The translations under genes were made by a program, and so were the position numbers. From contig CAMZMU010000111.1 in the NCBI GenBank assembly GCA_947311845.1, positions 28,178,084-28,242,083 on the forward strand: a DNA stretch of 64,000 nucleotides, written 5' to 3'. A model generated the notes under the pieces. The model did not search any database and was not told where the DNA came from. It saw only the letters and a program-made list of their open reading frames with translations. Within the stretch, counting starts at the first letter, position 1; each line of letters begins with the position of its first letter. Below, one piece after another: positions 46,077 to 57,611 of the stretch. Origin of the DNA: Poa pratensis (Eukaryota; Streptophyta; Magnoliopsida; Poales; Poaceae).

Positions 46077-47070
46077 TTACTCCAAATATTTTTCCAGCTT
46101 CTTGGGAAAATAAACAGTATGCTCTTTGTCATTAACATGGAAAGTCACTTTTCCTTTGTTGCAATCAATAACAGCCCCTGCAGTGTTAAGAAAAGGTCTT
46201 CCAAGAATAATAGACATATTATCATCTTCAGGCATTTCAAGCACAACAAAATCAGTTAATATCAAGCAATTATTAGCCACTTGAACAGGAACATCTTCAC
46301 ATATACCAACAGGAAGCAGTAGATTTATCAGCCATTTGCAAAGATATATCAGTTGGTATCAATTTTTCCAAGTAAAGTCTCTTGTAAAGAGAAAAAGGCA
46401 TAACACTCACCCCTGCACCTAAATCACATAAGGCAGTTCTAACATAGTTATTTTTGATTGAGCAAGGAATAGTTGGTATACCTGGATCTCCAAGCTTCTT
46501 TGGAACCTTACCATTGAAAGAATAATTAGCAAGCATGGTAGAAATCTCTTCATTAGGAATCTTTCTCTTGTTAGAGACAATATCTTTCATGTACTTTGAA
46601 TAGGGAGGTAACTTAATAGCATCAGTCAAAGGAATTTGCAAAAACAAAGGTTTCATCCATTCACAAAATTTGTTATAATGTTCTTCTTCCTTAGATTTGA
46701 GTTTCTTAGTAGGAAAAGGCATTTGTTTTTGCACCCAAGGTTCTCTTTCATTACCATGTTTCTTAGCAAGAAAATCTTCTTTAGTGTACTTTTTGTTTTT
46801 AGAATGCTTTTCAGGTTCCTCTTCACTTTCCTCTTTATCAGAAGCATCATTCTTATCTTTATCATTAGCATGTTCATTACCACTCTCAGTTTCAGCATCA
46901 GAGATAGATATACTATTTGGATTATTAACATGCTCATTGTCTTTAATAGGTTCAGGAGATTCCTCAACATGTTTATGTTTCTTCTTCTTCTTTTTCTTAG
47001 AAGGAGTAGTAGTTTCATTAACTAGTTGAGAATCTTGCTCAATTCTTTTAGGATGTCCCTCAGGATACAA
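46077..47070 (-). pseudogene. Element A aspartic protease region
   Basis: The minus-strand frame 47,070-46,297 has a lysine-rich part (KKKKKKKHKHVEE), an acidic stretch, and the protease active site as CDLGAGVSVMPFSLYKRL, with the catalytic DLGA where many enzymes have D(S/T)GA. After a frameshift near 46,310 it continues at 46,280-46,077 with ILGRPFLNTAGAVIDCNKGK, the conserved second half of the retropepsin fold. Such proteases cut Gag polyproteins; this copy is broken. Confidence 0.8.
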
Positions 47071-47093
47071 AGGATCCTGAGTGGAAGCACCAC

Positions 47094-47534
47094 CTCTAGT
47101 TGCTATACCAAAAGCATGTTTATCATTTTCTCTAGAAGCATTATAGCAAATCTTTTTGCACTTTAGTCAATTGCTCAATTTGAGTTTGAACCATATGAAA
47201 ATGTTTAATGAGTATTTTAACATCATTAGAAGTTCTTTCCAAAACATCATGCAAATGATTAATGACATGAGAATTCTTTATGAAGCTATTTTCTATTCTC
47301 CATTGAAATTGTTTTGCTTAACAATGAAATTATCAAACTCATCTAAGCATTGATCAGGAGGTTTAGAATAAGGGATATCTCTATCATCAAAGCGTTGGAG
47401 AGAGTGTACCTCAACTGTAGATGAGTGAGGAATTGGCTTACACAATTCTTCTATAGGTGGAAGATTTTTCACATCTTCAGATTTAATACCTTTCTCCTTA
47501 AGAGATTTCTTGGCTTCTCTCATTTCTTCATCAT
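47094..47534 (-). pseudogene. Element A gag-protease linker
   Basis: Follows gag in another frame: NDEEMREAKKSLKEKGIK, then LDEFDNFIVKQNNFNGE, a stop, then a coiled-coil-like SHVINHLHDVLERTSNDVKI. Typical of the region between Gag and protease in Triticeae Gypsy elements. A ttgaattgaatgatg repeat at the junction suggests slippage caused the frame break. Confidence 0.6.
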
Positions 47535-48656
47535 TCAATTCAATACACCTCTTTTCCTCGGTGTAGGTACCGGAGTTGGTTCAGGCAGGGTCCAATCATC
47601 ATGATTTTGGCTTATCTTAGCCAATAATTCCTCGGCTTCATCTGGAGTTCTTTTCCTGAAAACACAACCAGCACAACTATCCAGGTATGTCCTAGATTCA
47701 ACAGTTAGTCCATTATAAAATATATCAAGAAGTTCATTTTTAGCTAGTTGATGTCCAGGCCGAGCTCTAAGTAAAGAACAAAACCTTGCCCAAGATTCAG
47801 GCATTTTCTCTCCCTCATTTTGCTTAAAGTTAAAGATTTTCTGTAAAGCAGCATGTTGAGCACTAGCAGGAAAATATTTCTGAAAGAAAGCATTGACTAA
47901 ACCCATCGGGCTCTCAATAGATCCAGGAGATAAATCATTAAACCAAGTTTTAGCTTCATCTTTCAATGAGAAAGGGAAAATTTTAGTAACAAAGTAACTG
48001 CGTTTCTTAATATCATCAGAAAACAAACTACTCAGAGTAGAGAGAGTGTTCATATGTTCTACAGCACTTTCATTTTCAGTTCCTCGAAAAGGTTCTTTCT
48101 CAGCAATAGTTATAAAAGACAAGTCCACAGAGAAATCATAATCTTTATCTTTTATATTTATGGGAGATGTAGCAAATTTAGCATCAGGAGAAAGTTTATA
48201 GTTGACAGCACGTCTTTGAAGAAGATTTTTAATAGCATTAACATCTTTAGAGGTATCACAATTCATGCATTCATCAATAAAGTCATCATCAAGTTCAACA
48301 TAAGTTTCCTCAAGATCATCACTAGTAGTTTCTCTTGTTTCAGGTGAATAAGCAGGTGTAACAGGAGTTTCATTAGGTGTTTCAGTATTTTCAAGTTGTT
48401 TAGATTTAGCAATTGTAGCATCTAGAAAAGGACCTAGTGAACCTCTTTCATCAAGCACAGTAGAAGCATCATCAAATTCATCAGAAACATTCTCAGATTC
48501 AGCAGAAGTAGCAGCACGTGAAGCATGTGCATGTGGTGGTGTGACAAGTTGACTTATAACAGACGGTGAATCAAGAGCAGCAGAAGTGTTCAGAGTTGTA
48601 CCTCTCCTTGTAGTGGATGGCAATATACGAACCTTATCATCACGAGGTTTACCCAT
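47535..48656 (-). CDS. Element A Gag
   Basis: 373 aa from ATG 48,656 (MGKPRDDKVRIL), about 60 bp after the primer site. Contains the retrotransposon Gag core (FPFSLKDEAKTWFNDL, then FFQKYFPASAQHAALQ and SWARFCSLLRARPGH) at about residues 215-300. No zinc knuckle follows, as usual for this group. Gag forms the particle that packages element RNA. The frame is intact and could also supply particles to other elements. Confidence 0.85.
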   Translation of the reverse strand: MGKPRDDKVRILPSTTRRGTTLNTSAALDSPSVISQLVTPPHAHASRAATSAESENVSDEFDDASTVLDERGSLGPFLDATIAKSKQLENTETPNETPVTPAYSPETRETTSDDLEETYVELDDDFIDECMNCDTSKDVNAIKNLLQRRAVNYKLSPDAKFATSPINIKDKDYDFSVDLSFITIAEKEPFRGTENESAVEHMNTLSTLSSLFSDDIKKRSYFVTKIFPFSLKDEAKTWFNDLSPGSIESPMGLVNAFFQKYFPASAQHAALQKIFNFKQNEGEKMPESWARFCSLLRARPGHQLAKNELLDIFYNGLTVESRTYLDSCAGCVFRKRTPDEAEELLAKISQNHDDWTLPEPTPVPTPRKRGVLN

Positions 48657-48715
48657 GATGAATGAATTGCAGCGAGCAGTATGACTCCCTGGTGAGCTTA
48701 TAAATAGAGCTATGC

Positions 48716-48733
48716 TCCCCGGCAACGGCGCCA
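48716..48733 (-). other. Primer binding site of element A (tRNA-Asp)
   Basis: The minus strand reads tggcgccgttgccggggag, complementary to the tRNA-Asp 3' end, 11 bp from the LTR. The leader ctattttctggcgccg is the same as in element B. Confidence 0.9.
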
Positions 48734-48744
48734 GAAAATAGTCT

Positions 48745-50133
48745 TGATGACCCACAAGTATAGGGGATCGCAACAGTCTTCGAGGGAAGTAAAACCCAAA
48801 TTTATTGATTCGACACAAGGGGAGCCAAAGAATATTTATAAGCCTTGACAGATGATTTGTCAGTTCAGCTGCACCTGGAAGTAGACTTGCTCGACACAGT
48901 TTATCAGTAGCAACAGTTTTATGACAGTAGCAGTAGTGAAATAATAGCAGCAGTAAAATAAAGACAGCAGTAATAATTGCAGTAGACAGCAGGATTAAAA
49001 TACTGTAGGCATAGGGATGGATGAACGGGCGCTGCATGGATGAGATAATTCATGAAATAGTCATACATAGGGCAATTGCAGATAAATATAATAAGGTATC
49101 CAAGTAATAATCAATCATAAGCATGTGTTCCGTATTTAGTCGTACGTGCTCGCAATGAGAAACTTGCACAACATCTTTTGTCCTACCAGCCCGTTTGCAG
49201 CGGGGCCTCAAGGGAAACTACTGGTAATTAAGGTGCTCCTTTTAATAAAGCACCGGAGCAAAGCATTAACACTCCGTGAACACATGTGATCCTCACGTCG
49301 CAACCATCCCCTCCGGTTATCCCAATTTCTGTCACTTTGGGGCCTCGGGTTCCGGACAGTGACGTGTGTATACAACTTATAGATATGATCCAAAACAATA
49401 ATTATCTCATGATTCAATAACATGTTCAGATCTGAGATCATGGCACTCGGGCCCTAAGTGACAAGCATTAAGCATAATAAGTTGCAACAATGACATAAAG
49501 TACTACCGATGGATACTAGGCACCATGCCCTAACAAATCTCACAACTATTACATGAATGATCTCATCCAATCCCTACCATCCCCTCAGCCTACAGCGGGG
49601 AATTACTCACACATGGATGGGGGAGTCATGGATGGTCGATGGAGAGGTGGCGGTGATGATGATGGCGATGATCTCCTCCAATTCCCCGTCCCGGCAGGGT
49701 GCCAGAACGGAGTTTCTGATCCCCGAAATAGGGTTTTCGATGGCGGCGGAGCTCTGGAAGTTTTCTGGAAAAAGTGTCGATCCCCCCAAGTTTTTAGGTC
49801 AAGGCTTATGTAGTCCAAAGGGGAGCTGGGGGCCACACAGGGGGCCACACCACCCCTGGGCGCGGCCAAGGGCCAACCGCGCCCTGGGTGCGTGTGGGCC
49901 CCTGTGCCCCTCCTCGCTTCGTCTTCTGGCTCCGTGGGTCTTCTGGAAAAATAGAATTTATGGAATTTTTCTGGAATTTTCCTGAAACTTTGACTTTCTG
50001 CACAAAAACAAGACACCAAGGCAATTCTGCTGAAAACAGCGTTAGTCCGTGTTAGTTGCATTCAAATCACACAAATTAGAGGCAAAACAATAGCAAAAGT
50101 GTTCGGAAAAGTGGATACGTTTTGGACGTATCA
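48745..50133 (-). repeat. 5' LTR of element A
   Basis: Partner of 33,646-35,034. Differences include a two-base indel near 49,298 and clustered changes near 49,050-49,090. Confidence 0.95.
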
Positions 50134-50138
50134 CCACC

Positions 50139-51131
50139 CATGGCCCAGAGAAGCAGGGGCGGGCCCACCTCTGCCCGCAACGTACACATGGCGTGGTCTT
50201 TGATTCCTGCCATGGGGAGTACGTTGAACGGCCAGTTGGCTGCGCCGGCTGCTGCTGCACGAGCCGACAAGACGGCTTTTGCCGATCCCAATGGGGATAG
50301 AGACAAGGTGGCTTTTGCTCGGGGCCCAGAGGAAGGCACAGTCCGGAATTTGAATGGGCCAATCAGCGCTCAACAGGTGGAGACCGAGGCTGCTTTGCTG
50401 GAACATTCTGTCGTTACACCGACAGAGCCAGCACGGGAAGCATCCGAGGCAGATCCCTCAGGCGACCAGTTCTTTACTGTGTCCTTGTCTGAAGGAAGCG
50501 TCCATAGGGAGGGCCTCGTGGCAGATGACCTGGGACATCTTGGCCCAGGCCCAGGAACGGAACAATTTGAGGCTGAGAGCTCCCGCGGTGAAGATGGGCC
50601 TTTGGATGGGAGTGCGAATCCGGTTGAGGCCCAAGTAGGCGATGGACCTGTGGTCATCTTTGGTGGGCCAAGTGGGAACGTGCAGCTGGAGCAAGCAACA
50701 CCTGATACAGAGGGGATGAGCTCGGCTGAGGCCGAGGCCTGGGGCCGCATGAAGAAGTTCTGCAGCAAAATCCTCAAGGCTCTAGCCCCACCGTTGCTCA
50801 AGGAGGTGGAGAGAGCATCGATGCTGCGACCCGACGCTGAGCCTTTCACGCCGCGTCGAAGCGACAGGCTAATACCATCTACGCGCCGCGTCCTGTTGGC
50901 AAGCAAGTGAAGAAGGCTTTGGCGGCGAACACGGCCCTGCTCAAGGCCTTGGGCATCTCCCCAACAGAGCTAGTGACGAACGAGAGTGCAGCGCAAGAAC
51001 TCAAGCAATTCTTTGATTCCCCGCTGCGCGAGAACCAGTTGAATGTTCTGGCGTCCATCTTTGGGAAGACGATGCCGGAGCGTGGTGAGCTGCCACCGCA
51101 AGGTCAATTGGAGGTGTGTGTCTGCGTGTAG
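50139..51131 (+). pseudogene. LINE ORF1, second part
   Basis: Once A and one target copy are removed, the frame joins 33,645 to 50,139 without a shift (…RLPP / MAQRSRGGP). The part is acidic and proline/glycine-rich, then SAEAEAWGRMKKFCSKILKA and a PRRSDRL motif. A frameshift near 50,885 moves to KKALAANTALLKALGISPTE, ending at 51,131, 36 bp before ORF2. No domain with known activity is seen in this tail. Confidence 0.75.
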
Positions 51132-51167
51132 CCGCATGCACACAATGGAGTGCTCGTCACGGTTTCT

Positions 51168-54100
51168 ATGGATTGTAGCCTAGATGTGTTGAGTTGGAAT
51201 CCCCGTGGCCTGAATGATAGAGCCAAGCGGGATTCTGTGCGGACGTTCGTTGATTCGTTAAGAGTCAGCGTAGTTTGTCTCCAAGAGACAAAGATGGAAA
51301 TGTTAGAGCGCTTTGTTGTGAATCAATGCCTAGGTCCGTCTTTTGACGGTTTTGGTTACCTTCCTGCTGTTGGCACCCGGGGGATTTTGTTAGCCTGGCG
51401 ATCCGAGGTGCTGGAGATCACATCTATTTCCCTTGATACACATGCGTTTACTGGAGAAGTGCATGAACGTGGCGGCAATTCCCCTTGGTGGATCACCGTG
51501 GTATATGGGCCCCAGAGCCAGGCCGACAAGGCCCAGTTTCTTGCTGAGCTGATTGAAAGAAGGAGTCTCTGTCCTGGCCCATGGATGATAATTGGCGATT
51601 TTAACATGATCCTTCGTGCTTCGGAAAAAAATAATGATAATCTGGATCGTGCTAGCATGGCCAAGTTTTGAGAGTTTATTAACAGTCAGGAGCTGAAAGA
51701 AATTTACATGCATGGACGCTTATTCACTTGGAGCAATGAGAGGAGGGAGCCAACCATGTCTCGCCTAGACCGTGTGCTTGCATCTGTTGACTGGGAGCTC
51801 AACAATCCGGATGTGATTCTTCAAGTGCTGTCCTCCAATGTCTCTGATCACGCACCACTGCACCTGACGATGAATGGCGCGCTTCGGCCAAAGCGGCACT
51901 TTAGGTTCGAGATGTTCTGGCTCAAATTGGAGGGCTTCGATCAGGCCGTGCTAGAGGGGTGGAAATGTGATGACAGAATCGTCGATCCTTTCAAAAGGTT
52001 GGATGCCTGCTTCCGGAGCCTGGCAACCTACCTGCAGTCGTGGGCGGACAGGAAAATTGGAAATATAAAACTTCAGTTAGCAATTGCCAACATAATCATC
52101 CGCAGTTTCGATGTGGCGCAGGAATCCAGAGGGTTAACTGACGGCGAGTGGTGGCTGCGTAAAACTCGGAAGCTAACTGTGCTAGGCCTGTCCTCCCTCG
52201 AGCACACCATGGCGCGACAGAGATCCAGAGTTCGGTGGCTCAAAGATGGCGACGCCAACTCGCGGCTGTTCCATGCTGTGGCCAATGGGAGGCGCGCGAA
52301 GACCTTCATCCCCGCAATCAAGCATGGCGAGGAACTGATCACGAACCAAGGACGGAAAGAGGAGCTATTCTTTCAGACTTACAATCAGCTGCTGGGCCAT
52401 ATGCAGACAAGGGGAAGCACCATCGACCTGGAGGCCATTGGAGTTGAGCGTCGGGACCTGTCGGACCTGGGCAACATCTTTACTGAAGAGGAGGTCTGGG
52501 CAGTAATCAAGGAATTACCCGCGGATCGCGCGCCAGGACCAGACGGATTCATTGGGGCGTTCTACCGCAGGGCGTGGCCGGTTATCAAGAACGAGATCAT
52601 GGCAGCACTCCTCAAGCTGTATGTGGGCGATGGCCGGGCTTTCGGCAGGCTCAATCAGGCGACAATTACTCCGATTCCGAAGAAGTCAGACGTGGAGGAG
52701 GTGGGAGACTACAGGCCGATCAGCTTAGTGCACAGTTTCGCAAAATTGTTCACTAAGGTGCTTGCCAATAGGCTGCGACCGAGATTGGATCAACTTGTCA
52801 GCACGAACCAGTCCGCGTTCATCAAGGGTCGTACCCTACACGACAATTTCCTCTTGGTTATACAGATGGCAAGGAAAATTAACAAGAGAAGGGAGAAGGG
52901 AGTTCTACTGAAGCTAGACATCTCACGCGCGTTCGACTCCGTCTCGTGGGCTTTTCTGTTCGAGGTCATGAGGCAGATGGGATTTCCGGAGGCGTGGCTC
53001 AATTGGATTGCAATCGCGCTCAGGACTGCTAGCACCCGGGTCCTAGTTAATGGAGTCCCAGGAAGGAAGATCTGGCATGCCCGCGGCCTCCGTCAGGGAG
53101 ATCCTCTATCCCCACAGCTTTTTGTGCTGACCATGGAGGTGATCACGAAGATAATCTGCTGCGCGGTGGAAGAGAGAGTCATGTCGCCAATCGCTAATTG
53201 CTTGCCGCAACAGCGAATTTCAGCCTATGCGGACGATGTTGTGCTCTTCATCAAGCCCACGGCACTGGATATGGCGGCGATTCGTGAAATCTTGACGAGT
53301 TTCGGCGAGGCATCGGTTTGGTGGTGAATTATGGCGGCGATTCGTGAAGTCTTCTGCCACATTGATTGATCCGTGGGCAGCAGGAGGAGGGACAAATGAT
53401 CGAGGGAGCGCTGAATTGCAGGATTGTCCCATTCCCGATCAGGTACTTAGGCCTACAGTTGGCGCTGCGGCCGCTAACGAGAACCGAGTGGCAGCCAATG
53501 CTCGACGCCACTGTCAACATTGTCCCGGCCTGGCAGAGAGGCTTGATGCGCGGCCAGGTCGTTTGACGCTGGTCAAATCCGTCATCGCGGCTAGGCCAAT
53601 CCATCATCTTCTGGTTGCGGAAGCCCCAGTTTGGCTACTAGAGGAGATCGAGAGGAGCATGAAGGGATTCTTCTGGGCGGCGAAGGAGAGAGCCCACGGC
53701 GGACAGTGCCTAGTGGCGTGGTCCAAGATCTGTAAGCCGCTCGATTTGGGAGGACTAGGTGTGAAGGACCTGCGGATGCACGGACTGGCGCTGCGTGTGC
53801 GTTGGGAGTGGCTGAAGAGAACTGATCCAACTAGGTCGTGGCAAGGTCTGCCAATGGCGCAAAACTCTGACGTTCGCGCGGTGTTCGACAACCTGGTTCG
53901 AATTTCAGTAGGAGATGGTGCGCTAGTCCTCTTCTGGCGCGATCGATGGATACAGGGCAGCACGGCAGGGGAGATTGCACCAACACTGACAAGTATGGTG
54001 CCCACCCGCACGCGCAATCACAGAACAGTCAAGCAAGCCCTGACGAATCTGAAGTGGCTCTCAGATGTGGCAGGGGAAATCCTCGAGGAGGCGGCTGGAG

Positions 54101-54753
54101 AATGCGTCAGGCTGTGGCTCGCAGTATCAGGGGTACAGAGAAACAACGAGGGGATCGACAACTTTAGCTGGCCGTGGACATCTTCAGGCATGTTCTCGGT
54201 CAGATCGACCTACGCGGCACTGATGCAAGGCGGAATTGGTTTCCGAATGGCGGAGCCAATTTGGAGAAGCTGGGCAACCCCGAAGAGCAAGATCTTTACC
54301 TGGTTAGCACTCCAGCACCGGATCTGGACCTCGGACCGGCGGTTCAGGCACGGATTGCAAGCAGCCACCTCGCCTTGCTTCACATGTCTGCAAGACGAGG
54401 ACATGGCAGAGCACATCGAGGTGCAGTGTGTTTTCGCCAGCGAAGTCTGGCACCGCTGCTTGCTCAGGGGCGGGGTGCACGCTACTGCACCAACTCGGAG
54501 TGATACCCTGGAGGATTGGTGGATGGAGCAGCGAGAGGGGCAGGGCGACAGGAAGAAGAAGAAGCTCTGGGACACGATCGTCTGCACAGGGGCGTGGTAC
54601 TTGTGGAAGCAACGCAACGCTCGTGCGTTCAATAACGCGCAGCAGCAGTTTGGACCGGCGAGAGTGGCCGACCTGATTCTGGATGAGGTTGGGCTGCTAG
54701 GTGCGGCTAGACGGACCGGAGTTGGAGGCCCAAACCATGACGTGAGAGAGTAG
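51168..54753 (+). pseudogene. LINE ORF2: endonuclease, RT, zinc segment
   Basis: ATG 51,168 (MDCSLDVLSWNPRGLND). The endonuclease shows WNPRG, QETK, VVYGPQ, GDFNMI and SDH (NVSDHAPLHL) up to about 51,860. The frame has one TGA at 51,669 where arginine CGA is likely, a CpG-type change. RT (about 52,500-53,330) has APGPDGFIGAFYRRAW, IPKKSDVEEVGDYRPISL, LKLDISRAFDSV, GLRQGDPLSPQLF and catalytic YADD at 53,226-53,237. Near 53,271-53,356 atggcggcgattcgtgaa is duplicated and the frame shifts, with another shift near 53,560. The rest (to 54,753) has WLALQHRIWTSDRRFRHG and the zinc segment CFTCLQDEDMAEHIEVQC. In intact form it nicks DNA and copies LINE RNA. Confidence 0.9.
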
Positions 54754-54885
54754 TCTAGTTTTTCTCTTCGATGTATTTGGAGTTTTCTTTTACCCTCTGT
54801 CCGCTTTGTACGCAAAGTAGACATGGTATGTAACAACATTCTGCCTTCTATACAAATAAGGTACGCAGTCGCGTACTCTCTAAAA
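54754..54885 (+). other. LINE 3' untranslated end
   Basis: Between the ORF2 stop and the A-run before the target copy; ends gtactctctaaaa. No long poly-A. Confidence 0.75.
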
Positions 54886-54899
54886 GAGAAACAAAAAGG

Positions 54900-55000
54900 C
54901 GAGGCCTGCTCGCTGCGCACATCTCACGATCAGCTCACCCGCGCGTGCGTGTAGCCGTGAAACAAACTCTGTTGCTTGTAATGGACAAGAGTCGATTCCT
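54900..55000 (+). pseudogene. Promoter remnant of a deleted F-box gene copy
   Basis: 54,946-54,998 (gtagccgtgaaacaaactct, gttgcttgtaatggacaaga) matches 119-172 upstream of the F-box gene. The match stops, and the next bases (ttacataagcttagaacttt) match 2,590 onward, downstream of the F-box gene. The whole coding region, about 2.4 kb, is absent. Confidence 0.75.
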
Positions 55001-55160
55001 TACATAAGCTTAGAACTTTCGGGTACTATTCAGTAGTACATTGTGACTCATGTTTGGGATAGGTGATTCCTTTTTTGTGGGATGGGGTAAGATGGTTCTT
55101 AGATATTTTCGTCTGCTTTTTTTTCTAATTCGAAAATACAAAATACCTTTATCATATATA

Positions 55161-55239
55161 CTCCCTCCGTTTACAAAACGATGTCTCAAAGTACATCAAA
55201 TTTGCATGTATCGAGACATCTTTTTCTGAACGAAGGGAG
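55161..55239. mobile_element. Short Stowaway-type MITE
   Basis: Same insertion as 2,720-2,798; ends ctccctccgtt and cgaagggag with TA on each side. Confidence 0.85.
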
Positions 55240-56757
55240 TACCACAAATTAGTACAACAACATTCCTAGTTACGAGTCGGAACATTATATGAACTAATAT
55301 ATACATCATTAATAAGAAAAAAGCCTGAAAGTACAAGGCCTTGAGAGGCAACATTTTTCTTCTTTCTTGACAAAATTAAAGGTGACGAGCGGAGCAGCTG
55401 CATCCTCTTAGTAATTATAAATAGACGAGGTTATATTTGCGCAGCTGCTAGTAATTTCCTGAAATAGCGCAAAGGTTTCATTGTTTAGGGAAAAATTCAA
55501 AACGAACATTTGCATTGTAAGAAAGAACAAAAATATATTTTCTTCATTACATTTTTAGCCCTACTAAACAAACACGTCATGTAACAAACCTCCCGAGAGA
55601 AACAACTAATACACACCGAAAAATGATGTGTTTACTAAGGTACAAATATATGGGTTTAAGCATATATAAATAAATTATAAAATAATAGTAGAAGTCTCTT
55701 TGGTCATATTTAATGTCTAAATCTTTGGCCTAGAAAACTCACATATTACCTTCTTGTCAGTAGGTTGCAGTTTTATCCAAATCTTGTGATTGATTCCAGT
55801 GTCGCCCTTAAAACAAGATCGTCTTTGCTTGAGTTCTTGTAGTATTTATTTGTAGCTTTTGTAGACTTGCCACGTTGCTCCTTCCTGCGGCTTGAAGACA
55901 TAAAAAGGTTCAATAGTAATAAATAGTGTGTTTATAAGTAAAAATATGCATCCATCTAGTAATATAGTCCACTTTTAAATTTATATCTCTATTTTATACT
56001 AAGATCCAACTGGTTGGCACTCACGAACCCTAGATCAATAGATATATGGTGCCATATATCGTGTTCTTGTGCGTAAAGTAAACCGATATGGTTTTAAAAC
56101 CATTGGAACGAAGGAAACACATAAAAAAATATAAAAGAACTGTTTTTTTTTTTTTTTGCGGAAAAAAATCTTTGATGCTGTTTGAAATAAAGGAATAGCT
56201 CAGCAGGAAATGCCATAAAATTCCTGTGTAATATTCCATAGGAACTATGGGGAAAAGTAAACATGATGTTTTCTCACATATTTTGTTCTACTTATGTCTA
56301 GAATTCATGTATTTGTTTGTTATGTCTAGATGGCAATTTTTAGGTGTTCATGTATGCTGGCTTTCTACAGGAATTTAGTGTATTCCTGCAATATATCTAC
56401 GTCTATGTTTTGTTCCTACAATCCATGCGGGGCTTTAATTTCTTTTCCTAATTATTTCCCAGAAACAACAGGTTAATGACATCTCATGCAGTAATTTGAG
56501 CTTCGACAATTTTTATATAAGGAAGTCTACCGTTTTCATCATAATCGCTTCCAGTGCTTTGATAACAAGTCGCCTTTTCCAACGGATAATAACAATTAGC
56601 ACAACAACTCTCAAGTAAACATGAAGAAGCCCACCTCATTATTAGTTCACTTACTCACATGACGATTAGCAGCAGCAGTTGAAATTAGCCAGCAGCAAGA
56701 GCTAGAAAGGAGCCGAAGCCGATTCGGGTGAATAAACTTAGCGTTTCAGGAAATCAC

Positions 56758-56923
56758 CTGTTGGTGCCGCCGGTCACCACCACCGGCTCAACCTGCTCCG
56801 CCACCGGCAGCCGGATAAGGGGGCTCTGACCCATATCTCTTTCCCTCTATCTCGGGTTCTCTTCTCTGGCTTGTTTGGTGTTTTCTCCCTTGGGAGCGAT
56901 GCAGGTTGCAGCTGTATATAAAG
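56758..56923 (-). promoter_or_regulatory. Promoter plus first-exon module (copy 2a)
   Basis: TATA at 56,915-56,923, ATG at 56,834, 77-bp exon ending at 56,758 with GT donor; same as module 4,646. Confidence 0.5.
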
Positions 56924-57317
56924 AGTTGTAAATCAAATTGAAAAGTACAGATGATGACCAAAAGTGCTGAGGCTTTATGGGCTAGGTATGTGTTGTATAT
57001 GCGCTTTTGGTTCTAAACAATTTACTCTTTGTACGCTTTTGTGAAAGCATGAAGTGTGCCGCCTCACAAGTGTCATTTGTCAAAGCATTGCTGACTCTTA
57101 GACTTTAGCCTTGAGTTATATTCTGCATTTTCAAGTTGACGTTGGTGGAGTACAATGTTATTTAAACTGCACTTTGTTTACATAAATTGGTAGATTAAAA
57201 CTCTAGGCTTAAGCAGAAGTGTGCGTGGTTAGAAACGGCATAGTATGATATAGGACAGATCTGATGGTTCTTTGGATAGAGTACTTTTTTTTGCATTAAC
57301 ATCTTAACAATGAAACT

Positions 57318-57447
57318 CTCCCCACCAGAAATCAGACAAGGCATCATTTATCTCTTTACATAAAGATTTTGGAATTTTAAAAACACCCATGGAAACACTG
57401 GTATAGATTGAATAATAGCTTTGATCAATATCTCTTTTCCGCCCATA
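57318..57447 (-). mobile_element. LINE RT-region scrap
   Basis: Same as 5,212-5,335 (caccagaaatcagacaagg onward); shared by descent through the duplication. Confidence 0.65.
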
Positions 57448-57611
57448 GATAAGTACAATGCCACCTAACTCATTGTTACTTCCGCTATGGCAGAGAAATC
57501 ACATTATTATGCATAATAGTGTCAGATGCTTGTATCAATGACAATGCCAGGTGTCGTCACTTGACCCCTCAAGCAATCATACAAAGATCTTAAATTCATA
57601 GACGACACTCC

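Larger units (their letters stand above)
33646..50133 (-). mobile_element. LTR retrotransposon A (Gypsy-like, non-autonomous)
   Basis: A 16.5-kb element including the nested 7.1-kb element B. It is flanked by the 5-bp target duplication ccacc (33,641-33,645 and 50,134-50,138). It has 1,389-bp LTRs with TG...CA ends, a tRNA-Asp-type primer site, and a purine tract. On the minus strand it encodes gag, a spacer, an aspartic protease, and a later unknown ORF. No RT, RNase H or integrase is seen. By eye the two LTRs differ at roughly two dozen substitutions and small indels, so the insertion is fairly recent. Confidence 0.95.
31886..54885 (+). mobile_element. LINE with perfect 14-bp target duplication, split by LTR element A
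   Basis: The target duplication gagaaacaaaaagg lies at 31,872-31,885 and 54,886-54,899. The element ends in a short A-run (ctctaaaa). Without the nested insertion it is about 6.5 kb. It has a GC-rich 5' region, ORF1 with zinc knuckles, ORF2 with endonuclease, YADD RT and zinc segment, and a 3' tail from 54,754. Coding sequence is GC-rich with only a few disablements, so it is young compared with the LINEs at 8,613 and 21,880. Confidence 0.95.

Noticed and set aside
48716..48733. tRNA-Asp gene
   Set aside because: Only the 3' 18 bases match; it is the primer binding site beside an LTR.
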